From the NCBI RefSeq assembly GCF_014692515.1, contig NZ_JACOIK010000006.1, positions 62,001 through 126,000 on the forward strand: 64,000 bases of DNA. Direction: 5' to 3'. Both the position numbers and the translations under genes were made by a program. Source of the stretch: Sphingobacterium micropteri (GTDB taxonomy: Bacteria > Bacteroidota > Bacteroidia > Sphingobacteriales > Sphingobacteriaceae). Of the stretch, positions 43,540-53,634 are shown piece by piece. The notes under the pieces were generated by a model. That model saw only the letters and a list, made by a program, of their open reading frames with translations. It did not search any database and was not told the DNA's origin. Each line of letters begins with the position of its first letter. The stretch's first letter is position 1.

Positions 43540-46500
43540 ATGTACGAAAAAATTATGTCCACCCTTAGCTGGGTGTTAAAAAAACAGGTGCTTATGCGCA
43601 TTCAATTTACGCTCACCATTATCATCTTTTTTGTGATGCAAGTAGGGGCAAACAGTGTAGCACAACACATTGTTACACTGGAGCGGGAAGGTGTTTCCCT
43701 CAAAGATGTCTTCAAGGAAATCAAGAAGCAAACCGACCTCACCGTTTTTTATTCGGCGAAGCGACTGAATGATTCCCGTAAAGTCAACGCAAATTTTAAG
43801 AATGCCTCCTTGGAGGCCGTATTACGCGAATGTCTTCAGGGACTACCCCTGACGTATGTTATTATGGATAAAACCATCGTCTTGAAAGAGAAGGAAGCGA
43901 AAATACCAACACGTAATAACACGCAGTTAAATAACCGATCGGTAACTTCTGTTTCTCCGTCTCAACAGCATATTGTAACAGGTGTGGTTCGTGATGTCAG
44001 CGGAACGCCGCTAGCTGGAGTTTCTGTCTCGGTAACAGGAATGGCCTCTACCGTAGCCACATCCGAAAATGGTTCTTATCAAATCCTAGCGAAACCGGAC
44101 GCAACCCTTGTGTTTTATTCGGTAGGTTTTGCACGTAAGGAAGAAAGTATTCGTGGTAGATCGGTGATCGATATAACCTTGGAGGAAGAAATCAGTGATT
44201 TGGATGAAGTGGTCGTGGTGGGATACGGTACGGTGAAGAAATCTGATTTAACAGGGGCCGTCAACGTCATCGATGAACAAACGATCCGTAATACGCCTGC
44301 CGCAAATATCGGAATGGCGCTGCAAGGCGCAGGGTCAGGTGTGAATATACAACGCAGCGGCGGGTCGACACATCCGGGACATACGCCTGAAATCCGTATC
44401 CGGGGAGCACGTTCCATAGCTGCCGGCAATGATCCACTGTTGGTTGTGGACGGGATTCCTTACGACTTAGGTATGATGAACAATATTGCACCAGACGATA
44501 TCACTTCGGTTACTGTGCTTAAGGATGCTTCGTCAACAGCGATCTATGGTTCACGGGGAGCTAATGGCGTTATATTGATGACTACCAAGCGCGGAGTAGA
44601 ATCGGCAAAGGCTACCGTTACCTATAGTGGATATCTTGGGATCAACAAGCCGTTAGGGTTTTATGATCTTATGAATGCGGATGAGTATATGGAACTACGG
44701 AAATGGTCCATGTACAATCGGTACAAAAATTCGGACAACTACACCGGTATCGACGATCCTAGGGTATTAGAAAGGGTATTTGAAGGGGGACTTGACGGAG
44801 AAACGGAAGGCTATGAAAAGGGCGTATATACCGACTGGCAAAAGGAATTGTATGACAAGGATCCGGCAATCACCAATCATCAGATAGGCATAGCGGGTGG
44901 ATCTAAAAATACCCAATATGCCGCATCATTGGGATATTATAAAGCGACGGGTATATACGACTTACAATCGATGGAACGCATAACCCAGAAATTATCTGTG
45001 GACCATACGATAAACAAATACTTGAAATTAGGGCTCAACACATTGAATACCTACTATATCAGCAAAGGGGAGAGCCTCAATCCCATGGGCGACGCCCTAA
45101 GACTGAGTCCATTGCTCACTCCATTGATGGACGATGGATCAATACGGGAGAAAGTACATCCGAATGACCTGATGAGCAACCCGCTAATGGATCTGCGCGA
45201 GGGAGCTATCCAAGACGATCGCAAACGATTATCGACCTTTACAACGGGTTATCTGGAAGCAGACCTCACGCACGGCTTTAAGTACAGGCTCAATGCGGGT
45301 GTGCAGTTATCGCAGACCACTTTGCAACGCTATTATCAGCAGGGAACAAGCAAGCGTCGCCAGTCATCGAATTATGGCTATAACGAATCAGCTTCACTTA
45401 TAGACTATACCATTGAAAACCTTTTGACGTATGATAAAAAAGTAGAGAAGCATAATTTTAATGTTACGGCGTTGTTTAGTGCCGGAGAAAGGGAAGCACA
45501 GGATTTCGACCTGAACTATGAAAATGTACCGACCAATCAAGTAGGTTACTACAATCCGGGTACGGCTGAAAACCATAAAGGAGGTGGAAACTACAGCAAA
45601 TGGAGCATGCTTTCTTACATGGGACGTCTTAATTATGATTATGACCAACGTTATTACCTGACGACGACACTTCGTGCCGATGGCTCTTCACGTCTAGCTA
45701 AAGGGAATAAGTGGCATTATTTCCCTTCTGCTGCTGTAGCTTGGAACATCGGTAATGAAGAATTTATGAATAGCACCTCTTCTATATTGTCTCAGTTGAA
45801 ACTGCGTCTCAGTTATGGGGAAGTAGGTAACACCAACGTGGCTCCCTATGACACGCAGGGTAATATGAGCAGCAATAGGTATATCTTTGGGTCTCAGGGG
45901 GTACTCGGATATTATCCGACTGCCGCCTCCAATAGCGAACTAAAGTGGGAACGTACAGCCAGTTACAATGCGGGTATAGATTTTGGTTTTTTGGATAATC
46001 GGATTACCGGTTCGATGGAAGTGTACAAACAATACTCCAACAACTTGATGATGAGTTTCACTCCTCCTGCAACGAGTGGTGTCAGTACGGCAATCCCTTA
46101 CAATGTAGGTAAAACAGAAAATGTAGGATTTGAGACGAACGTCCGTATGCATGTATTCAACGGCGACGGCAGGAATAAATTCCAGTGGACGACCGATTTA
46201 AATATCTACTTTAACCGGAATAAAGTCGTTCAACTGACTGAAGGAGCAGATCAACTGATTTCTGACAACCTCTTTGTCGGTTATCCGCTGGGATCTTTCT
46301 ACGAATATGTAGGATTGGGTATCTGGCAAGATACGCCTGAAGATAAGACGCTTGCCGAAAGCTTAGGACTTCAAACCTCGGGTGATGAATCTGTAATAGG
46401 AACCATTAAAGTGGCCGACATCAGTGGACCGGATGGTGAACCCGATGGCGTAATCAACGACTATGACCGGAAAGTATTGGGGAGTCATCAGGCTAATTTT

Positions 46501-46977
46501 GAAGGTGGATGGACCAATACACTAGCCTATAAGAACTTCGACTTGACGGTGGTTATGAATTTCCGCCAGGGAGGTTTGCTGCGATCTGAACTCTATGGTG
46601 GTGGACAAAATTCGCTGATAGGAGGTTATTTTAACAACCTGGATGTCGACTATTGGACGCCGGAAAATACAGGTGCACGTTGGCCGGCCCCGAATAACAG
46701 GGTACAGAGCATCCCTTATAAAGGAACGCTTACGTTATTCGACGCATCTTACCTCAAGATACGGACACTTACGTTGGGTTATACGTTGCCCGATAAACTT
46801 CTTACTTCAATTGGGTTAAGTAGGGCTCGTATATACGCAACAGCGACAAATCCGTTTACGTTCTTTTCCGAATACGTAAACAAATACAATGGGCTTGACC
46901 CCGAGACTAACCGTGTGATGAATACGGTAATTCCGCCGTCATGGCAAATGTTATTCGGTATCAATGTAACTTTCTAA
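43540..46977 (+). CDS. SusC-like transporter with N-terminal STN signalling domain (pair 3)
   Basis: A 1145-residue TonB-dependent transducer. After a signal region (about 1-42) comes an STN domain (about 45-118) with SLKDVFKEIKKQTDLTVFYS features, a carboxypeptidase-regulatory-like domain (about 145-225), a plug (about 228-340; TVLKDASSTAIYGSRGANGV features) and the barrel. The STN domain is absent from the other three SusC proteins of the window and is what contacts FecR. So this transporter should both import its ligand and switch on the sigma factor at 41490. The SusD partner begins 7 bp after its stop. Confidence 0.96.
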   Translation: MYEKIMSTLSWVLKKQVLMRIQFTLTIIIFFVMQVGANSVAQHIVTLEREGVSLKDVFKEIKKQTDLTVFYSAKRLNDSRKVNANFKNASLEAVLRECLQGLPLTYVIMDKTIVLKEKEAKIPTRNNTQLNNRSVTSVSPSQQHIVTGVVRDVSGTPLAGVSVSVTGMASTVATSENGSYQILAKPDATLVFYSVGFARKEESIRGRSVIDITLEEEISDLDEVVVVGYGTVKKSDLTGAVNVIDEQTIRNTPAANIGMALQGAGSGVNIQRSGGSTHPGHTPEIRIRGARSIAAGNDPLLVVDGIPYDLGMMNNIAPDDITSVTVLKDASSTAIYGSRGANGVILMTTKRGVESAKATVTYSGYLGINKPLGFYDLMNADEYMELRKWSMYNRYKNSDNYTGIDDPRVLERVFEGGLDGETEGYEKGVYTDWQKELYDKDPAITNHQIGIAGGSKNTQYAASLGYYKATGIYDLQSMERITQKLSVDHTINKYLKLGLNTLNTYYISKGESLNPMGDALRLSPLLTPLMDDGSIREKVHPNDLMSNPLMDLREGAIQDDRKRLSTFTTGYLEADLTHGFKYRLNAGVQLSQTTLQRYYQQGTSKRRQSSNYGYNESASLIDYTIENLLTYDKKVEKHNFNVTALFSAGEREAQDFDLNYENVPTNQVGYYNPGTAENHKGGGNYSKWSMLSYMGRLNYDYDQRYYLTTTLRADGSSRLAKGNKWHYFPSAAVAWNIGNEEFMNSTSSILSQLKLRLSYGEVGNTNVAPYDTQGNMSSNRYIFGSQGVLGYYPTAASNSELKWERTASYNAGIDFGFLDNRITGSMEVYKQYSNNLMMSFTPPATSGVSTAIPYNVGKTENVGFETNVRMHVFNGDGRNKFQWTTDLNIYFNRNKVVQLTEGADQLISDNLFVGYPLGSFYEYVGLGIWQDTPEDKTLAESLGLQTSGDESVIGTIKVADISGPDGEPDGVINDYDRKVLGSHQANFEGGWTNTLAYKNFDLTVVMNFRQGGLLRSELYGGGQNSLIGGYFNNLDVDYWTPENTGARWPAPNNRVQSIPYKGTLTLFDASYLKIRTLTLGYTLPDKLLTSIGLSRARIYATATNPFTFFSEYVNKYNGLDPETNRVMNTVIPPSWQMLFGINVTF

Positions 46978-46984
46978 TTAAGAG

Positions 46985-48736
46985 ATGACAATGAAAAATA
47001 TAATATGTTTATTAGCATGCCTTCCGTTACTTTTCGTTACGGGATGCGCTGATTTTCTGGAAGAGGAAAATCACTCGAAAATGACACCTGAGTCGTTTAA
47101 TACACCACAGGGATTTGAACTTGGATTAAACGGTGTATATGGCGGAATGAGAGCTTTTTACGGACCAATTAGCGCTATTCATATGCTGACTGTAACCGGA
47201 ACGGATGAATTTTATAGCCGTGCTTCGGGTGACATTTATAACTTTGGAAATTATACAGCAAACTACAAACCTAGTTCGGACTATATTTATTCCTACTGGA
47301 GATCTTCGTATACGTTGATTAATACGTGCAATGGTCTTGTACACTTCGGTGAAGACATGACGGGCATTACCGAAACTAAAAAAATAACCATGCTGGCAGA
47401 AGCCAGGTTCTTTCGGGCGTTACTTTATTTCCGTTTGGTGCAGTTCTTTGGCGATGTAACATTGAACCGTACCTATAATGATGGAATTGTAAAAGAGGCC
47501 AAGCGTGACCCAATAACCGATGTATACGACTTTGTTATCGAAGACCTGTTGTATTGTACAACGCCTGGGAATCTACCTGCCGGACCGAAAGATACCAATC
47601 CTGGCCGTGTTACACAAGCTTTAGCCCGCCATTTGTTGGCAAAAGTATATCTCACCCGTGGATGGAGCAGCGCTGCGCAGTCTTCTGATTTTCAGAATGC
47701 ATATGATATAGCGAGCGCACTAATTGAAGATAGTGGTCAAACCGGGGTTACACTTATGCCAAAATATGAAGATATTCATAAACCTGGCAATGAAAATAAT
47801 CAGGAAATACTTTATAATGTGCAGATGACAGACGATCCGATTTACGGTGTCCCGGAAATGGACGCGAACATCAATCATCTGAGCCATGTTTTTGTCGCGG
47901 GTTATTTTAATTTTAACGGTAGCGGTAATGTTCAACAAATAGAAGACGGACGTGTGTACGCGCGATATCATGGAACGACTTGGCTATATAATGAAGCTTT
48001 CGGCGATATAGATAAAGACTCGCGCTATTATGCTACTTTCCAAAGCGAGTGGACCGCCCCGGTTGATTTTCAGAATAAAACACAGGAATTTTATGTGGGC
48101 AATAATAAGTATGCTGCCGTTAGAAGTGGAACAAAAGGAGACCTTGCAGGTTATCTTCCCGGCAAAAATATGACCAAAGAGGAGATAGAGGCTACGAATT
48201 ACTATATACTTACTCCCGAAAACTACACTGATCCATCCTTCCCAACAATGAAGAAGTTTTTAGATCCCAACAGGGCAAGTCTTTCGTTCGACTCCCAACG
48301 TTCAATCATCGTATATCGGTTGGCCGAAACATACCTTATAGCTGCGGAGGCGGCTTTTAAACTCGGCAATAATTCTACCAACAATGGTGCAGCTTATTAC
48401 ATTAACGAACTTCGTAAAAGAGCTGCCTCACAGGAAGAATATATGGATGACCTGATGATTACTGCCGCTGATGTAACCATAGATTATATCCTTGATGAAA
48501 GAACACGCGAGCTTTGTGGAGAACAGTTACGCTGGCTCGACCTTGTTCGCACACAAAAATTGGTTGAGCGCGTACGGAAGTACGGGTTCTTCACGACAAA
48601 ATGGACAAATCATACCCTACCTAAGGATAATATACAGGATTTTCATGTGTTGCGCCCAATTCCGCAGAAGCAAATCGAGTCTGTTATCGCAGGTGATCCC
48701 TATCCACAACAACCGGACGGGTGGGATAAAATGTAA
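46985..48736 (+). CDS. SusD/RagB-like surface lipoprotein (pair 3)
   Basis: A 583-residue SusD-family lipoprotein (C21, VTGC). It carries LAEARFFRALLYFRLVQFFGDV and IVYRLAETYLIAAEAAFKLG segments and the C-terminal ERTRELCGEQLRWLDLVR motif. It caps the STN-domain SusC. There is no enzyme or binding-protein gene directly after it; the next gene lies 172 bp downstream behind a candidate operator, so this pair seems to form a separate unit with its sigma and anti-sigma genes. Confidence 0.95.
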   Translation: MTMKNIICLLACLPLLFVTGCADFLEEENHSKMTPESFNTPQGFELGLNGVYGGMRAFYGPISAIHMLTVTGTDEFYSRASGDIYNFGNYTANYKPSSDYIYSYWRSSYTLINTCNGLVHFGEDMTGITETKKITMLAEARFFRALLYFRLVQFFGDVTLNRTYNDGIVKEAKRDPITDVYDFVIEDLLYCTTPGNLPAGPKDTNPGRVTQALARHLLAKVYLTRGWSSAAQSSDFQNAYDIASALIEDSGQTGVTLMPKYEDIHKPGNENNQEILYNVQMTDDPIYGVPEMDANINHLSHVFVAGYFNFNGSGNVQQIEDGRVYARYHGTTWLYNEAFGDIDKDSRYYATFQSEWTAPVDFQNKTQEFYVGNNKYAAVRSGTKGDLAGYLPGKNMTKEEIEATNYYILTPENYTDPSFPTMKKFLDPNRASLSFDSQRSIIVYRLAETYLIAAEAAFKLGNNSTNNGAAYYINELRKRAASQEEYMDDLMITAADVTIDYILDERTRELCGEQLRWLDLVRTQKLVERVRKYGFFTTKWTNHTLPKDNIQDFHVLRPIPQKQIESVIAGDPYPQQPDGWDKM

Positions 48737-48811
48737 TCTGCTTTAATGTTGAAGACGCATCATGGAAATAGTATTTGTAAAATAATATAGAAAATGGGGC
48801 TTGTTGTTAAT

Positions 48812-48843
48812 TGATACAGTAATGCAAAAAAATAAGATGAATT
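48812..48843 (+). promoter_or_regulatory. Candidate regulator operator upstream of the SGNH/oxidoreductase genes
   Basis: TGATACAGTAA begins at 48812 and TAAGATGAATT at 48833, 21 bp apart. The second box is degenerate. The surrounding 70 bp resembles the region after 6095, which strengthens the match. It lies 66 bp before the SGNH hydrolase start. Confidence 0.5.
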
Positions 48844-48908
48844 GACGGATTATTCCCGGCATCTTTCTTTAATATTGCTAATTATCATTGTAATACCTAT
48901 TGCTAAAA

Positions 48909-49595
48909 ATGAAAAGAACATTATTACTTTTGGCTACCTTGATGCTTTGCTCGTCGTCGTTTTGCCAGCCAAATTTCCTAAAACGCTTGCAGAAAGGCCA
49001 ACCCCAACATCTTGTCGTGTACGGAACGAGTTTATCTAGTGGAGGCAATGGTAGCGCATGGATGGATGTGGTCAAAGCATGTATTGGGGAGAAGTATGGC
49101 GATAATCTTGTTAGCTATACACTTGCGGGCAAGGGTGGAATGTGGTCGGTTTGGGGTGTGAAAAACTTCGAAGATAGTGTCATTGCCAAAAAACCGGATG
49201 CTGTATTTATAGAGTTCGGCATGAACGATGCTTTTCAAGAATACGGCACATCAGTTGCGCTTGCTAGATTGAATCTGGAATATATGATTGATCGCCTACG
49301 GCTTTATAACGATTCCTGCGATATCTTTTTACAGGTTATGAATATGGCCATAGGAAAATCTGCTACTTTTCGACCCCATCTCGATGATTATTATGCCATG
49401 TACCGAAAAGTGGCACAGGAAAAAAAGGTCATGCTTATCGATCATTATCCCAATTGGAAACATATTCTAGATCAAGGAGAAGATACTTTTAGGCAGTATG
49501 TGCCGGACGGATTACACCCCAATAGAAAAGGCGGAGAAGAGGTTATTGCACCAAAAATCATGGAAATTTTAAATCTGAATAAAAAAGAAAGTTAG
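48909..49595 (+). CDS. SGNH/GDSL-family hydrolase, secreted
   Basis: A 228-residue esterase-type protein with a signal peptide (about 1-19) from ATG 48909. The nucleophile block is VVYGTSLSSGG with S41, followed by a G block (TLAGKGG), a GMND block with the Asn, and the DGLHPN block giving D200 and H203. All catalytic-triad positions are present. Members remove acetyl or other acyl groups from polysaccharides, so de-esterification of the target glycan is likely. It heads a four-gene run with the FAD protein, subunit-3-like protein and GMC enzyme, and the next start is 5 bp from its stop. Confidence 0.88.
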   Translation: MKRTLLLLATLMLCSSSFCQPNFLKRLQKGQPQHLVVYGTSLSSGGNGSAWMDVVKACIGEKYGDNLVSYTLAGKGGMWSVWGVKNFEDSVIAKKPDAVFIEFGMNDAFQEYGTSVALARLNLEYMIDRLRLYNDSCDIFLQVMNMAIGKSATFRPHLDDYYAMYRKVAQEKKVMLIDHYPNWKHILDQGEDTFRQYVPDGLHPNRKGGEEVIAPKIMEILNLNKKES

Positions 49596-49600
49596 AACAC

Positions 49601-51247
49601 ATGCGTAAAACACTATTGGCTATGGTTATCATGGGACTGCTTGTCGCCTGTAACCAATCGCATTCAAATGAATATCAAGCAGACCTGATTGTCTATGGCG
49701 GTACATCGGCAGGCATTATTTCCGCCGTACAGGCGAAGAAATCCGGAAAAACCGTTATTGTCGTATCACCGGACAAACACTTGGGAGGACTGTCTTCGGG
49801 TGGTCTGGGGTTTACCGATACCGGTGATAAATCGGTGATCGGTGGGTTAGCACGGGATTTCTACCATAGAGTATATCTACACTATCAAGATAGTACGGCG
49901 TGGCGCTGGCAGCAGCAATCCGAATATGGCAATACTGGTCAGGGTACACCTGCTATAGATGGCGATGCACGCACCATGTGGATATTCGAACCGCACGTAG
50001 CCGAGCAGGTATTCGAGGATTACGTAAAAGAATATGATCTGGAAGTTTGGCGAGATGAGTGGTTGGATAGGGAAAGCGGCGTATCAAAAGAGGGTGATCG
50101 TATTACTTCTATAACGACACTAAGCGGGAAAACGTTTAAGGGCAAGATGTTTATCGACGCGACGTATGAGGGTGATCTCTTAGCATCAGCAGAGGTAAGT
50201 TATCATGTTGGTCGCGAAGCGAATAGTGTATACGGAGAGAAATGGAATGGAATACAGACGGGCGTGTTGCATCACGACCACTGGTTTAAGAACGATATCA
50301 GTCCATATGTGATTCCGGGAGACAGCACGAGCGGATTATTATATGGTGTTTCCGCTGAAGATCCGGGAATCTATGGTGAGGGAGATCATCGTTTGCAGGC
50401 CTATTGTTTCCGGATGTGTTTAAGTAACCACCCCGATAACCGCGTGCCTTTTCCGAAACCAGCTAATTATAAACCGGAAAATTATGAGCTACTTGCGCGC
50501 GTTTTCGCATCGGGCTGGCGGGAGACTTTTCGGAAGTTTGACCCGATACCAAACCGAAAGACGGATACCAATAATCATGGACCTTTTAGTACAGACTTTA
50601 TCGGCATGAATTACGATTATCCTGAAGCGAGTTACGAACGCCGTAAAGAGATTATCAAAGAGCATGAAGAATATCAAAAAGGACTGCTGTATTTCATGGC
50701 TAACGATGAGAAGGTACCGGCTGAAGTGCGGAAAGAAATGGCACAATGGGGACTGGCAAAAGATGAATTTACCAACAACGGCAACTGGCCGCATCAGCTC
50801 TACATCAGGGAGGCCCGCCGGATGGTGGGGCAGCATGTCATGACAGAACATGACACGTTTAGCGAAGGCGAGATTTTAGATCCCGTTGGTATGGGGTCTT
50901 ATGCCCTTGATTCGCATAATGTACAACGGTATGTAAAGGCCGACGGTTATGTCCAGAATGAGGGCGATATCGGTGTGAAACCAAAAAAAGGTCCTTATAA
51001 AATATCGTATGGTTCCCTGGTGCCGAAAAAAGAAGAGTGCACAAACTTACTGGTTCCAGTATGTGTTTCGAGTTCACATATTGCTTTCGGAAGTATCCGT
51101 ATGGAACCGGTCTTTATGATATTGGGGCAAAGTGCGGCTTTAGCGGCATCTTTGGCGATAGATAAGGAGTTTGCTGTTCAAGATGTGCCTTATGATGCCC
51201 TTCAAAAACAACTATTGGATAGTAAACAGATTTTAGCAAAACCATAA
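49601..51247 (+). CDS. FAD-dependent oxidoreductase (FAD_oxidored type), lipoprotein
   Basis: A 548-residue flavoprotein with a lipoprotein signal (C17, LVAC). The FAD-binding motif is LIVYGGTSAGIISAVQA, followed by GGLSSGGLGFTDTGDK and the FIDATYEGDLLASA motif typical of this family. Such exported FAD proteins are common in polysaccharide loci of Bacteroidota and Planctomycetota, but their substrates are mostly unknown. A sugar oxidation, or oxidation of an intermediate of the 3-keto route, would fit the neighbours (inference). It ends 55 bp before the next gene. Confidence 0.85.
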   Translation: MRKTLLAMVIMGLLVACNQSHSNEYQADLIVYGGTSAGIISAVQAKKSGKTVIVVSPDKHLGGLSSGGLGFTDTGDKSVIGGLARDFYHRVYLHYQDSTAWRWQQQSEYGNTGQGTPAIDGDARTMWIFEPHVAEQVFEDYVKEYDLEVWRDEWLDRESGVSKEGDRITSITTLSGKTFKGKMFIDATYEGDLLASAEVSYHVGREANSVYGEKWNGIQTGVLHHDHWFKNDISPYVIPGDSTSGLLYGVSAEDPGIYGEGDHRLQAYCFRMCLSNHPDNRVPFPKPANYKPENYELLARVFASGWRETFRKFDPIPNRKTDTNNHGPFSTDFIGMNYDYPEASYERRKEIIKEHEEYQKGLLYFMANDEKVPAEVRKEMAQWGLAKDEFTNNGNWPHQLYIREARRMVGQHVMTEHDTFSEGEILDPVGMGSYALDSHNVQRYVKADGYVQNEGDIGVKPKKGPYKISYGSLVPKKEECTNLLVPVCVSSSHIAFGSIRMEPVFMILGQSAALAASLAIDKEFAVQDVPYDALQKQLLDSKQILAKP

Positions 51248-51302
51248 TGACTATATTTACCTATAGAAGAAATCCGAAATTAGAATTTTGTAAAAAGATA
51301 CT

Positions 51303-51836
51303 ATGAAAGTAGAGGTTATCAATAGAAGAACAGCCCTTCGACGCTTATTGTATATAGCGGGTGGAACACTTTTGCTTCCTGCTTGTTATCGACAATCGGG
51401 TAAAGAGACAATAGCATTGACCCATTTGGTAATCGATGAAGAACAGGAAAACCTGCTGGCTGAGCTTGTGGAGACAATTATTCCCGCATCCGACACACCA
51501 GGAGGAAAAGAATTGCTACTGCACCTTTTTGTGTTGAAGATGGTCGATGATTGCCATAATCCAGAAGATCAAGAGGCCTTCATAACCGGATTATCATCGT
51601 TTGCGAGCTTGGCTCGTGAACAGGAAGGACAAGATTTTATAAAGATGGATGCCAATAAGCGTATCGCATTTTTAGAGTCGCTCAAGGAAATAGAAAATGA
51701 AGAAGTAAAGCGCTTTTACGGAATTACCAAACGTCGAACTATACAAGGTTTTACAAACTCCAAATATGTGATGACAGACTTGAAAAAATATGAGCTTGTC
51801 CCGGGTAGATATAACGGCTATTTTAAAATGACCTGA
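51303..51836 (+). CDS. Gluconate 2-dehydrogenase subunit 3-like protein, Tat lipoprotein
   Basis: A 177-residue small subunit with an RR motif (INRRTALRR, R8/R9) and a lipobox-like Cys C28 (LLPAC). Small subunits of this type bind the GMC flavoprotein and carry it through the Tat pathway in a hitch-hiker manner, which explains why the large subunit, encoded 51 bp downstream, has no signal peptide. The helical body has LAELVETIIPASDTPGGKE features typical of the family. No haem-binding CXXCH is present, so it is not itself the cytochrome subunit. Confidence 0.9.
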   Translation: MKVEVINRRTALRRLLYIAGGTLLLPACYRQSGKETIALTHLVIDEEQENLLAELVETIIPASDTPGGKELLLHLFVLKMVDDCHNPEDQEAFITGLSSFASLAREQEGQDFIKMDANKRIAFLESLKEIENEEVKRFYGITKRRTIQGFTNSKYVMTDLKKYELVPGRYNGYFKMT

Positions 51837-51887
51837 TCGCCTGTAGCGGGGACTAAAAAGAAAATTAGAGAGAGAATACGTAAAAGA

Positions 51888-53606
51888 ATGGCAAACTTAA
51901 ATATAGACAGTATAAAAACGCGTACGTTCGATGCAATCGTTATAGGTTCAGGCGCCAGTGGCGGTTGGGCAGCAAAAGAATTTACGGAGAAAGGACTCAA
52001 AACGCTTGTACTTGAAAGAGGACGAGACGTCGTCCATGTTAAAGACTATCCGACAACGAACTTATACCCATATGAACTGGAGCACCGCAACGAAATAACC
52101 TATGCGGATAAGCAAGCGAATCCTATTGCTAATAGGTGTTATGCGTATAGAGAGGATACAAGGCATTTCTTTGTCAAAGACGAGGAGCACCCCTATATTC
52201 AGGAGAAAGATTTCGATTGGATAAGAGGATATCAGGTAGGTGGAAAATCACTGCTGTGGGCGAGACAAACACAGCGCTGGAGTGCCTATGATTTCGAAGG
52301 GCCGGCTCGTGACGGTTTTGCTGTTGATTGGCCTATCCGATACCAAGATATCGATCCCTGGTATAGTTATGTGGAGCGTTTTGTGGGTATTGCGGGCAAC
52401 AAAGATGGGTTATATACGCTGCCAGATGGCGACTTTTTACCTGGTTATCCTTTGAATGCTGTAGAAGATTATTTTCGCCAATCGGTTCATAAAAATTTTA
52501 AAGGCAGACATGTAATCAGCGCCCGATGCGCCCATCTTTCGGAACCACAGCCTATTCATATACAGCAGGGGCGTGTAAAGTGCCAGCATCGCGTGTTGTG
52601 CCAGCGCGGCTGTCCTTTTGGAGGCTATTTTAGCAGCAATGCGTCTACGATTCCGTGGGCGCAAAAGACGGGAAACCTAACCTTGCGCCCACATTCTGTT
52701 GTGCATTCTATATTGTATGATCAGGAAAGTGGTAAAGCAAAAGGGGTGAAGGTAGTTGATGACGAGTCATTGGAAGAGATGGAGTTCTTTGCGGATGTCA
52801 TCTTTGTGAATGCATCTGCTTTGAATACCAACCTGATCCTGCTCAATTCAAAGTCTGATCGTTTTCCGGAAGGTTTAGGAAACGATAACGGACTAATGGG
52901 CAAGTACATTGCTTTTCACAATTACACAGCGCGAATCAGCGCGGAATACGATGGCTTGCTGGAATACCGGACAGATGGTCGAAATCCTGCTGGGGGTGGA
53001 TATATTCCGAACTTCCGTAATGTGGATCGTCAGGAAACGGATTTTTTACGGGGATGGGCTGCCACGTTTGGCGCTGGCCGTTCACCGATAAGGGATACCA
53101 ATGGTGTAGGAGAAGAACTCAAAAAGGAACTGCTCCATGATTCCGAATGGAGTAATTGGCGAGTCCATTCCCACATGATGGGCGAGACCATCCCGAAAGA
53201 AGAGAACCGGGTTTGGCTCGACACCGGTAAAACGGATAAATGGGGTGTGCCTCTTCTGCATATTGATGTCGATTATGCTGAGGATGATTGGAAGCGTCGA
53301 AAAGATTACTATGAGCAGATGACAAACATGTTTGAGGCAGCAGGATTTACGAATATCCGGACACGGGATGACGGACGTAGGCCGGGTAATGATATCCATG
53401 AGATGGGTGGCGTCCGGATGGGACATGATCCTAAAACATCGCTGTTGAATAAATGGAACCAATTGCACCTCTGCAAAAATGTGTATGTCACGGACGGTGC
53501 GTGTATGACCTCTACAGCTACGCAGAATCCGACGTTGACGTATATGGCACTTACGGCAAGGGCGGTTGATCATGCCGTAAAATCATTGAAAAATGGTGAT
53601 CTGTAG
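51888..53606 (+). CDS. GMC-family FAD sugar dehydrogenase large subunit, probable [3Fe-4S] protein
   Basis: A 572-residue GMC oxidoreductase without its own signal. The FAD-binding motif IGSGASGGWAA is at 19-29. The C-terminal domain has GGVRMG and the QNPTLTYMAL closing motif. Cys232, Cys238 and Cys242 have the same C-x5-C-x3-C spacing as the [3Fe-4S] ligands known from bacterial FAD glucose dehydrogenase large subunits. With the subunit-3-like protein it forms a periplasmic sugar dehydrogenase. Glucoside 3-dehydrogenases of related bacteria have this two-gene form, so C3 oxidation of glycosides is a good candidate reaction. The electron acceptor is not encoded nearby. Confidence 0.9.
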   Translation: MANLNIDSIKTRTFDAIVIGSGASGGWAAKEFTEKGLKTLVLERGRDVVHVKDYPTTNLYPYELEHRNEITYADKQANPIANRCYAYREDTRHFFVKDEEHPYIQEKDFDWIRGYQVGGKSLLWARQTQRWSAYDFEGPARDGFAVDWPIRYQDIDPWYSYVERFVGIAGNKDGLYTLPDGDFLPGYPLNAVEDYFRQSVHKNFKGRHVISARCAHLSEPQPIHIQQGRVKCQHRVLCQRGCPFGGYFSSNASTIPWAQKTGNLTLRPHSVVHSILYDQESGKAKGVKVVDDESLEEMEFFADVIFVNASALNTNLILLNSKSDRFPEGLGNDNGLMGKYIAFHNYTARISAEYDGLLEYRTDGRNPAGGGYIPNFRNVDRQETDFLRGWAATFGAGRSPIRDTNGVGEELKKELLHDSEWSNWRVHSHMMGETIPKEENRVWLDTGKTDKWGVPLLHIDVDYAEDDWKRRKDYYEQMTNMFEAAGFTNIRTRDDGRRPGNDIHEMGGVRMGHDPKTSLLNKWNQLHLCKNVYVTDGACMTSTATQNPTLTYMALTARAVDHAVKSLKNGDL

Positions 53607-53634
53607 GTAAGGCAAATAATTAAACGCCACGCAT

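Noticed and set aside
45789..45811. Two GTCTCA sequences close together inside the STN-domain SusC gene, resembling the operator box on the minus strand
   Set aside because: They are 17 bp apart, not 21, lie deep in coding DNA, and follow from Ser-Gln-Leu and Leu-Ser-Tyr codons.
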